Notes under the pieces: model-generated
The model's database searches: none
Told to the model about the DNA's origin: nothing
Seen by the model: only the letters and a program-made list of their open reading frames with translations
Shown here: positions 54,417 to 64,000 of the stretch, one piece after another
Position numbering within the stretch: the first letter of the stretch is position 1
How the letters are laid out: the number at the start of each line of letters is the position of its first letter
Position numbers and translations under genes: made by a program
From: Brassica napus
Lineage: Eukaryota; Streptophyta; Magnoliopsida; Brassicales; Brassicaceae
Length of the DNA: 64,000 nt
Assembly: GCF_020379485.1 (NCBI RefSeq)
Contig: NC_063452.1
Span: 36,789,608-36,853,607, forward strand
Direction: 5' to 3'

Positions 54417-56340
54417 ATGGATCGCAATCAAACCTTTGGAACCGTGCAATCAAGAATCAGTGACGTCGATATTGCCAGACCTGACTCAAGAACCGAAACC
54501 CTACCCATTGGACCGACGGGTACTGACGGAACGATCGAAACGATCCAGACGCATCGGACCCCTTCAACTGGAACCTCAACTCAAGATCGAGCGTCAAGCG
54601 TCAGATCGGACCTCGGTACCAGATCGAACCTCGATACCAGATCGGACTTCGGTTCCCGATCAAACCGGAGCTCGAGTCTGGAATCACCCCGGAGAAAGGC
54701 AGCCCACCGACGACCTAACCCGAACTCAACCGACGAGACCAATATCTCCGACTCCTCTAGCTCAAACCCGAGAGGAAGTGACCGAGCTTCGAGGAATGAT
54801 CTCGACATTTATCGATAAATCTCGAAACCAAGAGATCGCCTATCGAACCATTGCTAATCGAATATATCAGGCCGAACGGGAACTCGCGGAGCACCGAGCT
54901 AGCGCCGGAGAAATAAATCAACTGCCGTCCAGCCCACCAAGGGGAATGCCAAATTCTCTAAATCACGTAGCTTTCAGCACTCTGGAGTTCCCAAGCGCTC
55001 GATCCGGACGCTACGTGCGAGAAAACTAGCAACAAACTTCGCAGCAAGGCATGGCCTACCGAAGCTTGAGCTACAGCGGACTAGCCGAAATAAAGACCGG
55101 TCTACAAGGTCTACAGACTACGCCGATCCAGCTGCAAAACAGGTACACGAAAAGACCTGGGGAGCCAAGAACGCGAACTCCACTGCTGGGCCATCCAACC
55201 TCCGAAAACCAGGTTCCACCCGTTACGGTTACTTTCCAACAAACTGGATTCGTTGATCCAATAGGACAAGCCCGAGGATACGGCCCCGTGGACCCATCGA
55301 CATAGATCCTAAAAGCAAAGACTACAGGATCCATAATGAAACCGAAACATTCCAGAATTACATCGAAAGAAACGATGCTGAGCTCAAAAGGATACACACC
55401 ATCGTGCATATGGCGACGACCTCAGTACCCGACATAGATATGGTTATCGAAGAGACCAGAAGGACTCCGTTCAAAAATCGAATCGCCAGCGTAAGATTAC
55501 ACCACAAGGGGGAAATTGAAATTCCTCGAGTATTCTGGAAACACAGACCCCAAAGCTCATGTACCAGCCTTCCGACTAGCAATTTCGAGAGCGAACCTCA
55601 ACAATGACGAAAAAGAGGCTGGTTACTGTCGCTTCTTCGCCGAAAATCTTACCGGGGCCGCCCTTAAGTGGTTCGCTGGCCTGGAGGAAAACTCAATCGA
55701 CAACTTCACCCAGCTAGTGTCAATGTTCCTTAAACAATATTCAGTTTTCATAGAATCAAGGGTTACCGAGGCAGATCTCTGGAATCTCAAGCAAGCACCC
55801 TTCGAACCGTTGAGAGAGTACATAAACAAGTTCAGAGAAATCAAAGCCAAGATTTCACATCCGAACAAAGTCGTGGCCTTGGCAGCACTAAAGAACGGCG
55901 TCTGGTTCTCATCCAAATTCAGAGAAGAAATGGCGGTCCGAGCACCCATTTCGCTGGACGATGCCCTACACGGAGCCTCCTACTTCGCGACCCATGAAGA
56001 AGAGGTAGCCGCTTTAAAAGAACAGTACAGCGTGAACAAAAGTAACGCTGCCAAAAAGACTAATGTCCCTAAAGAACCAGCTACTAAAAGACAGCACTCC
56101 TAAGCGATGAACAACTCGCCGCAAAACAAATCATCGACTTATGATCACAACAAATTTTGTGCCTTCCATAATCGGAAGGGTCATTCGACCGAGGAACGTC
56201 GAGCAGCACTTCGCAGTCAAAGCTAAAGAAACCAGCGAAGATATCGAAGAAGAAGAAGCGCCAACAACTCCAAAAGCCAACCGGAAAACTAAAGGCTCTT
56301 CAAATAAAAAAAAATAGAGAAACCGAGCTTGAATCACCAA
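54417..56340 (+). pseudogene. gag of Tat-like element, broken
   Basis: An ATG at 54417 begins a low-complexity, Asp/Arg/Ser-rich N-terminus with short tandem phrases such as DRTSVP (in the frame from 54436). The conserved capsid part is open from 55516 to 56103: FAENLTGAALKWFAGL, FTQLVSMFLKQYS, LWNLKQAPFEPLREYINKF, the Retrotrans_gag pattern. After a stop a zinc-knuckle-like segment CAFHNRKGHSTEER follows near 56155-56200, where the last Cys of the usual CX2HX4HX4C pattern is Arg. Frameshifts around 55030, 55305 and 56103 prevent a full product. Confidence 0.8.
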
Positions 56341-56699
56341 GCTCTACACCTCCAGCACCAAATAAAAGAGTCTACATGATTTCATGGGGACCAAAACGCG
56401 ATGCCCCCAACAGTATCGAAGGTCAGACCAAAGGAAAAGTGTGCACTGATATCACGGTAGCGATCCGAAGCTTAGAAAACCTCGATAGAGACCCCCATCC
56501 CTAATACAATCCAAATAAGAGGAGTCACTTCAGGAAAATCCCCAACCTCAAGCGAAAGCATAAGATGACCAAAATCTGGGAAGTCCTAGAGAGACCAATC
56601 GCCCCACAAACTTAGAAAAAAGACAACACACAAATGTTTAATCGCGACCTGTCTGGGGGAAAGAAACAATACCAACTAGCACCGACCAAAAGATGGAAT

Positions 56700-57329
56700 T
56701 TCCCGGCTTACGACAAAAAAAAATGAATCGACTTCATATACGGGGGCTCTAAATTCTGCAACTCAGTCAACTCGATCAAAGCATACCAACGAAGAGCCGA
56801 GAACAACGTAGGAATCAGAGAGCCCCTATCAGGTCCCGACCACGAAATAACATTCGATGAGAACGAAACTGCAGATCTCGACAAGCCACACGACGACGCC
56901 CTTGTAATACGACTTGACGTCGGCGGCTGTGAACTATCTCGGGTCATGATCGACACGGGAAGCTCAGCCGACGTCCTCTTCTACGACGCGTTCGAAAGGA
57001 TGGGATTTACCAAAGCCCTCCTCAAGCAAGAACGAACCCGATTAATCGGATTCGCAGGAGAAACCACTTACTCCCTCGGGTTAATCGAGCTCGCCGTGAC
57101 TGCCGGAGGAGTCAGAAAAATCGTCGAGTTCATCGTAATAGAACATCCAGCCCTGTTTAACGCAATCCTTGGAAGACCTTGGCTGTACAGCTTGAAGGCA
57201 GTTCCTTCAACCTATCACCAATGCCTGAAGTTCCCAGCACCAAAAGGGATTGAAACTATCAAAGGAAGTCAGAAAAGCTCCAGAACTTGCTACCTCACAA
57301 GCTTTAAATATATCGAGTCACATCCCTAA
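56700..57329 (+). pseudogene. Protease region of Tat-like element
   Basis: The lead-in YGGSKFCNSVNSIKAYQRRA (after a TGA at 56724) and a Glu/Asp-rich segment precede an open frame from 56946 with the aspartic protease site MIDTGSSADVLFYDAFERM and the flap/ILGRPWLY region near residue 80. The DTG triad is intact. The frame ends at 57327-57329 with no reverse transcriptase after it. In full Tat elements the RT domain starts soon after this point. Confidence 0.82.
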
Positions 57330-58042
57330 TCGACACTTAAAACCCGAATAAATGTACACACATACACGAACAACAGAATAACGACCCTACCTTTGGGGAA
57401 ACAATCGAATTACGTTATGACTTGATCCCTCGTCGAGGGTACATAGGCAACTCACAACACGAGTTCAGTCGCCCACCAACCACAAAGTTCGAAAGATGTA
57501 TACCGCAACCCACTCCGGTCAACACTTGAAGTATGCTAGCACGACAACATCGACCTCGAACTAAAAGTCAAGCAACCATCTTTGTCCCAAATTTGTACCA
57601 TACCAACATTTTAAATGAAAATCCAAGTTTGGTTCATAACACATCGTATTCATTAGATATCCCCTATCCAAAAAGTACAACCCCTCGAAACTCAAAAACG
57701 ACTGGCTGCAAACCGAGACCCTGATCAAGTCTTCGGGCACAGTCAGTCCCGCCATAAACGCGGAAAAGCTCACTAACAAAATATTTTGTTACACCAAACA
57801 CGCGTCGATAAAGTATCTACGACAACTCGACCCACGGCCTCAAAAGACTGGCCCAAATAAAAAAAACACAAAGAGATAACTCAAGAACTCGCAGTTCCTT
57901 TTCTTTATTGAAACAATAATGCAACAAAAACAGAAGGGAAAAACAAATGCAAAACGCAAATCCCTAAAACTACGTGCAAAAATTGGATTGAAGCAAACCA
58001 TGTCTTTCCTATTTGCCCGAAGAAAAGAGATTGGGAGAAAAA
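57330..58042 (+). other. Non-coding 3' interior and polypurine tract of Tat-like element
   Basis: No domain. The purine-rich AAGAAAAGAGATTGGGAGAA at 58020-58039 precedes the 3' LTR at 58043 and can serve as the polypurine tract. Confidence 0.6.
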
Positions 58043-58495
58043 TGTTGGACCTAATTCGGTCAACACTTCGATTGGGCCTGAATAAGTCAGTCCGTGCGAC
58101 CTACGAAAAAGCCCAATCGAAGCTAGCAAGCCCGAATCGATTTGAAGAGTCGGAGATCGCGGGGAAGTTGAGAGAAACACGGGATCGATCAGTTATAAAA
58201 GAAGATCGACAGAAATAAGGGAGGGACACAGAGAAAACCCTAAAGAGAGCTTAACACACACATCGACCTCATTTTACTTCGCTTTAAGTCTTTTTTTTTA
58301 TCGATCTTGTTTGTAACATCAGATCTCGTTTCTCTTATTGTATTCAATCTTATTCATCAATAAAATATATGTTTGCCTACTGGAATTTGATTACATCGTT
58401 GTATTCTAAATGTATCGTTGTCCACATCATCTTTTCTTTTACAAATTAAACTCTCGATCACTATTAAATACTTAGTGTAAATTGTATGATCTACA
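58043..58495 (+). repeat. 3' LTR of Tat-like element
   Basis: 453 bp, starts TGTTGGACCTAATTCGG, with about ten extra or different bases near its start compared with the 5' LTR, and ends GATCTACA. Confidence 0.9.
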
Positions 58496-60690
58496 CTATG
58501 TATGACATACGCATGGCGCACTAATATAGTAGATGTATTTAAACTTATCGAACAAGAAAGTTCTGCATCATAATTAATCAATTAAACGGTTTTGTTTGGA
58601 CAGTTTATTTAAATATATGACCTCCAAATTGAATATTCTGTAAATATATGACCTCCAAATTGAATATTCTGATGATGGAGCGGAAGAGACTTTTCAACCA
58701 ATATTTTCACCCAACTTGAATAAGCAGAGATAAATGAAGGAATATCAGCTCACGAAGTAGGCAAATCGAATATGACACACAGTTTTTCTGGCTCTCCAAT
58801 GTCTCCAAGTCTATCATTCAAACTTATGGGATGCTTAGGATTCTACCAAAGAAAAGAACGGTAATGGTTAAAAATTATATAAATTTATAATTGATGTCTA
58901 AATTTGAAATGAATTAAATAAAACCGATAAGAAGCACCAATTTGCAGCAGTTAAAAGATTGACAATATGATATTAAAAGAATGAATTTACATAATCCAAC
59001 AATAATAAAAATGAGATATACTCCATGGAGAGGGATGCCACCTCTGCCAAATATTTAGCACCAATCAAACTGACACATCAGTAAAATAATTTGTTTTTTT
59101 ACAACCTTATTGACTTAATTTTTTCCTATCCGCACGAATCTCATCGTCTCCTGCAAATTTACAAAGGTTTTTTACTCATTTAGTTGCATTAATTAATTCA
59201 ACGCTATGACCTTCCGATTCCTTTTCTCCAACTCATTCCCTACTGATGTAAATATATAGTGATGGCGGTGAAGTTCAATCCCTAATCGTAACTGTTGGGT
59301 ATCTCCTATTTAGATTTCAAATTTTTTTGTTTCCTTTTGAGTTTTGATCTTTGAAGAAATTTGTAGTCTTTGACACTAAATTCCACTGTCTTTTTTTCAC
59401 TCAGGTACTAGTGCTATCCGAAGTTGGTGGGCTCAACGAAAGCTTCACCCTTTCTGAATAAATGGCGACTCCTTTAGGCCGACTGCAGGAAATTGGTTAA
59501 AAGGGGCTCAAGTCCTGGAGCACAGAAGGTATCAACAATGGCGTATGAATCAGAAACCGTGAAATTGTTGAATCTATAATATATATATGCTATCAATAAA
59601 AAATCTTCACATCGCCTCTTTTTCTTTTATTTGCTTCAAGGATTTGAAATTGTGAAAGCATGTTTTGTGACGCGGTGGACTCTCCTTTAGTTGATGTCTA
59701 TTCCATTTACTCATAACTCTACATCTATTGTATTCTTGGGAACACGAAGGTCAAAATATTGATGAATGTGGAAGTTTGATAAAGGAAAATTAGTAACATC
59801 GTATAGTTTGTGATCTTCTTTTTGATCTGACAATAGTTGGTCGAAACTTTTTCATGGAAGCTCTTATGTCTTTGGGGGAAGATAATGGCTCTGGAGGAGT
59901 CTTTCGCTGCATGTTTAGCGGAACGAACCGGGAAAAGTCGTGTCTTCAACATTCTTTGTAAGCAATTATGTATTTTTAAATCCTTTGCAGATTTGACGTG
60001 CTTGTGTTTTGGGTTAGTCTTATTTTTTTATGAGCCATTGATATAAGCTTCTCACTCTGTTTTGTTTCTGCTTGGATTCAGGGCATTGTTGGATTTGATA
60101 TTTATCTAGCAGCGAGGTGTGTTCGTGGCTGCGATAAATTTTTGGTTGTTTCTGTTGTACACTGAATTTGACATATGTGAGTGTTTTGATCTTGACAGGA
60201 AATCAAGAAAATGTAGAAATTCAGTTTGTGGATTACATATATCATGCACTTGATCCGGTTAGTGTTTCCTTCTCTTCAGTTTGTCAGTTGGAGAGATCTG
60301 CATCTAAGTCATGTATCGAATTCATGTTTACCATGTTCTCATGTATTGAGTTTTGAGTTTAGGATGATGAACGACACCAACCAAATCAGAAGTAGAGCTG
60401 ATCAGGCATGTCATTTGTTCTGAAGCAATTTAGCATCACTTTTGGATCGTCGAATAATCACCGCTTTGTTTTTGCGTACTATCTCAAACCTGACATAGAT
60501 TCTATGAAATTTTTTTTTGAAGTTATTCTATATCTATCATATTTGTTTCTAACTGTTTAATAAGGTCTTGAAAGTCCATTACCACAAAACAAAAATTTAT
60601 AATGGACCCCTGATTTCAAGGTAAAGTAAATTACAAAATCTTATCTTCCTTTGAATTATATGTATGTTTAATGTTCGACCGATATTTTTT
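58496..60690. other. Intergenic, unassigned; possible 5' part of decayed gene
   Basis: A 31-bp phrase around CCAAATTGAATATTCTG is duplicated in tandem at about 58610-58672. From 59250 to 60450 the base composition is more gene-like (GC-richer short segments at 59420-59540, 59835-59960 and 60195-60410), but I recognise no domain. Since a PEP carboxylase pseudogene follows, these could be its 5' exons or untranslated region, decayed beyond recognition. Confidence 0.4.
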
Positions 60691-60697
60691 GCAGTTA

Positions 60698-61335
60698 TGG
60701 GCTCTCCAACAAGAAAATCCGGCATTGAGTATACTCTCAAGAAGCTACTGCAGCTTACCACAAACGAAGAGGCCTTCGATGCTCTCAAAACCAAGACTGT
60801 TGACTTGGTCTTAACTGCTCATTCTACTCAATTTGTTCCAAATGTTTTGAAGATCTGTAGAACTCTTCCAAGTCCCTGATACTTTAATTCTTGTGACTTT
60901 GTTTTGTTGATGTGTTTTGTAAGACTGTTATCAGGATTCGTGATGGTTTGGCACAGTTATGTGCGAAAGACACTGCTCTTATTGATAAACAAGAACTCGA
61001 TGAAGATCTGCAACATAAAGGTATATGCTAACAAAGAACTCTACAAAGGCTTTTATTGAATATCCACTGAAGTCTAAAACAGTAAAACTCTGTTTTTGTT
61101 GCACAAGATTCAAGTTGCTTTCCGCACGGATGAAATCCAAAGAACTCCACCTGCACAACAAGATGAAATGAGAGCGGCTTTGAGCTACTACCATGAGACA
61201 ACCTGGAAATGAGTTCTGAAGTTCTTGAAGCGTGTTCCTACAGCTCTGAAGAACATTGGAATTAATTAGTGTTCCTTACGATGCACCTCTTATTCAAATC
61301 TATTCCTTGGATGGGTGGAGGCTGTGATGGTACAC
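60698..61335 (+). pseudogene. Plant-type phosphoenolpyruvate carboxylase pseudogene fragment
   Basis: Three consecutive exons match the N-terminal third of plant PEP carboxylase, which adds bicarbonate to PEP to make oxaloacetate. Exon a (60698-60876): IEYTLKKLL, EAFDALKTKTVDLVLTAHST; the conserved TAHPTQ active-site motif is TAHSTQ here. Exon b (about 60934-61020): IRDGLAQLCAKD and DKQELDEDLQ. Exon c (61108-61335): [47 protein letters not shown]. Intron positions with GT/AG borders are kept. A TGA at 61210-61212 and a TAG with a frameshift after NIGIN break it. The catalytic C-terminal two thirds are missing. Confidence 0.82.
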
Positions 61336-62507
61336 TCTTAATTCTTTCTTTTCTTGAACATTTGCTAAATCCAGAAACTGGTGTGATGTATGCTTACTAG
61401 GTTCGAGGTGGGGAATCCATACACTCATTAACCTTTACTTTTTGCAATTTAAATTTGAAGAGTCTCATAACGGCTTTATGTGTCAATGACTGACTGCTAA
61501 AGTCTTTTATAACTGATACTGAATCACAACTTCTTCATATATGAATACTAGGAGGTTTCAGGCGCAGTTATAATAATTTTTCAAGTATTTTTTTTTTTAA
61601 TTTTAATTGATATTATATATAATTAGTTTTAGATAGTAATTTTATTAGTTTAAAAGTTAAAACTATAAAGCCAATAATTTTAAATTTTTAAATTTGGTCT
61701 AACTATTTTAAATTTAAATTTATTTAGATTTAGTTAACTATTAGGAAAAAACCAATTTGTATTTTGCTTGAAAGATTGTAAGCTTGAAAGATTGTATAGT
61801 AGTTACTGTGTAATGTGTTTTCGACTAATTCACAAACCTTAGAAAAAGCATTTTAAGGATGACGGTTTCATGTACAATCAAATACAAATCAAATAATTCA
61901 CTATGTATAGTAAAAATCACAAGGTATGATTACTGAAAAAGCAAAGGAAATGATACTCACATAACCGAAAATAACAACATGGAAAGGGTTCCAAATGTAG
62001 CAAATCATAAATGATTCCGAAAATATAAAGGAGTTAGAGCACAATGTCTAAGACACACGACAATGGTTTTGTAATTGCCAAAAAGATTCACTCCTTTCTA
62101 ATATCATTGCTTCCTTTTTTCCTTAAGACAAAGGGCTTTCAGAAAATGCAGTTTGTGATATATACATAATAGCAAAGTGTCACCAAGAAAAGAGACAACT
62201 ACTCCAAATACACAGCTTCTTAGTGAACTAATTTCTTGAAATTGAATAATTACTCCAATTACAAGACACATTTATACAAATCACAAGAATTTATGAACTC
62301 TATAAGTAGCAAACAAACAGTGCGATTTGTAACAAGATCCCAAGAGAAATAAAGGAGACAACACAACGTAAAAACATTACTTCTCAACAGAGAGAAAAAG
62401 ATTTTAAAAACATTTTTTTTATCTCTGAATCAACTTTGATAAACCCATAGATATTATTAAAAATCATAAAATAGGAAATCAGAAGTCTAAACAAAATACT
62501 AATCCTA

Positions 62508-62613
62508 CATGATAACTAAATGGACATCAACATCATAAAAATAGACTAAAATATAATTCGAACCTAGAGATAACTTTTTCTCATTCATTATGTTTGTTGC
62601 ACTATTCTTCTTT
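62508..62613. repeat. Left arm of 106-bp inverted repeat
   Basis: CATGATAACTAAATGGACAT onward is the near-exact reverse complement of 62973-63078, with about ten mismatches and a 359-bp spacer. Confidence 0.88.
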
Positions 62614-62972
62614 TATAGCCATATAAACTACACTTAAAAAAATATGCCTACATGTAGTAACATTACACTCTCAAAATTAATAAAATAATTAAAATTTACA
62701 TGCATAAACACTTATGAATAGAATAAATTATTAAATTAATGTTACAGAAAAGAGAAACAAAACAACAACATTAAATACAGAGTAAATCAAAAAGAAAACA
62801 AAAAACATACATAATATATTTCCAGAAAATTAAAATATATAAGTTGGGTGTGGCGCATAAAAATCTCTACTATTTAGGCTAATTTTAGCATTTTTAGAGT
62901 ATATTTTAAATGATATTTTTTCAGGTAAACAACATAAAACACTAAACTACCTGAATGAAAACATTGTCTATG

Positions 62973-63078
62973 AAAGAAGAACAGTGCAACAAACATAATG
63001 AATGAGAGAAAGCTATCTCTAGGCTCAAATTATATTTTAATATATTTTTATGATGTTGATGTCAATTTAGTTATCATG
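62973..63078. repeat. Right arm of 106-bp inverted repeat
   Basis: Partner of 62508-62613; outer sequences show no clear duplication. Confidence 0.88.
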
Positions 63079-63419
63079 TTCAAAAATTTAAAGAATCATA
63101 TTTATAAATAAAAACTATAATTGAGTAAAAATTAAACAAAAAATAATTATCGCAAAAAGAATTTTGATGTCTACTCTAAATGTATTGTACAATTTATATC
63201 AAAATAAATTAACATTTATGTCCAAAAATATGTCAAAAACATACAAAATTTGTATATACTAAAGAAAATGAAACATTGTAGCTTGTGGTGTGTAGCACTG
63301 AAACAGATCATCATATACTATCAATCTAAAAAGAATTAAAATATGTTTATGGTTTTTGATTTGGCTTAGTAAATCGCACTACAAATAACATTTTTTTAAA
63401 AAACTATTACCTCCGAGTT

Positions 63420-63422
<3 letters not shown>

Positions 63423-63460
<38 letters not shown>
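63423..63460. repeat. (AT)n microsatellite
   Basis: About 19 AT units without interruption. Confidence 0.95.
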
Positions 63461-63462
<2 letters not shown>

Positions 63463-64000
63463 TTAGATTTTTTCCATCATTTACTTATAATATTATACCA
63501 AATAAGTTTGTGTAAAGAACAGTTTAAGTCAGAGCATCACCATTCAATGCATTTTATGTAAAATTTAGGAAATTTCTAATTTGCTTTCTCAAACTCCAAC
63601 TCCATCTTGAGTTGTTTAATCATTAACTTGAGAGCCTAAAATAATAATGGAAACATGTTTCAATTCTAACATACAAATAACATTACCAGGTTATATATTT
63701 TCTAATCTTCTGTAATATTAAACATGGAATCATTCATATTGAAATCTCCTACACATAGTAGCGAATCCAAACTGATTTCTGACTGGGTGCACACAGTATA
63801 AATTTACGAATGATAATATGTGTTTATATAAAATTAGGCTAAGAAACACACTATTTTTGAAAATATTATGGGTGTATGTGCATACCCTCTCTCCTCACTA
63901 GCTTCGTCCCTGCCTACACATATCACATTTCTTACAATTACTTATTTACAAAATAAAAAATACCAAACAAATTTTAGTATTGAAAATAAACTATAGTTTC

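Larger units (their letters stand above)
53896..58495 (+). mobile_element. Ty3/gypsy (Tat-like) element with gag and protease only
   Basis: 5' LTR 53896-54339 and 3' LTR 58043-58495 share the body from GATTGGGCCTGAATAAGTCA to GATCTACA. A TTTGGCGCCGACTGTGGG primer site follows the 5' LTR, typical of Tat-type elements. Gag and protease traces are present, but reverse transcriptase, RNase H and integrase are absent, so the internal part is only 3.7 kb. The 5-bp flanks (TTAGG and CTATG) do not match, so either the duplication has decayed or the ends were exchanged by recombination. The layout fits the TR-GAG/non-autonomous class. Confidence 0.85.
61336..64000. other. AT-rich intergenic DNA, no gene
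   Basis: No open frame with a domain. It holds an inverted-repeat pair (62508-62613 and 62973-63078), an (AT)n tract (63423-63460), and near 63740-63930 a stretch with CTGACTGGGTGCACACAGTA and GTGCATACCCTCTCTCCTCA that resembles a common dispersed plant repeat, not identified further. Confidence 0.6.

Noticed and set aside
63740..63930. Possible CACTA or other element with CTGGGTGCACA...GCATACCC
   Set aside because: Looks like a dispersed repeat, but I could not define ends or duplications.

Overview
The window reads as plant heterochromatin from a Brassicaceae genome, most likely a Brassica. The reasons are AT-rich intergenic DNA, plant LTR-retrotransposon primer sites, Athila-type gag/ORF1, DUF1985/Ulp1 Mutator-like elements, a CACTA element with plant Ptta/En/Spm genes, and captured exons that look like plant NRAMP, cystatin, trehalose-6-phosphate synthase and PEP carboxylase. 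The genus is inferred from the sequence and was not tested by a search. I see no intact host gene. Almost every coding trace is a transposon gene or a gene fragment with stops or frameshifts.

Layout, left to right. 1-1395 is a 182-bp tandem array that appears to derive from an LTR. It is followed by non-coding retroelement DNA, a polypurine tract and an LTR (5031-6107). A minus-strand LTR element (tRNA-Met primer site at 6312-6323, LTR from 6327) is split by a complete chromovirus-type Ty3/gypsy insertion (7037-13324; two 1015-bp LTRs; target duplication CTTAA) that has lost most of its integrase to a foreign LTR fragment. A MuDR-like remnant follows, then a non-autonomous Athila-like element (14156-20675).

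The middle is the most unusual part. A composite sequence X is present as a broken copy (20988-22272 plus 28245-28430) and a whole copy (32698-35160). The broken copy is split by a 5.96-kb Mutator-like element (22273-28235) flanked by a 9-bp duplication and carrying the first exon of an NRAMP3/4-like metal transporter. Next comes a giant inverted repeat. Two arms of about 4.3-4.5 kb (28431-32698 and 35161-39691), each a deletion derivative of a DUF1985/Ulp1 MULE, face each other around the whole copy of X.

The right third is a Ty1/copia element (40705-51395) whose 5' LTR holds a Helitron with a cystatin-like fragment and whose leader holds a 4.76-kb CACTA element. AT-rich DNA with a TPS-like exon follows, then a gag-protease-only Ty3/gypsy element (53896-58495), a PEP carboxylase pseudogene (60698-61335), and AT-rich DNA with a possible foldback element.

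The elements do not form a pathway. Together they record successive insertions, deletions and an inversion. The arms of the inverted repeat are the best candidate for a functional effect, since read-through transcription would give long double-stranded RNA able to trigger silencing of related elements.
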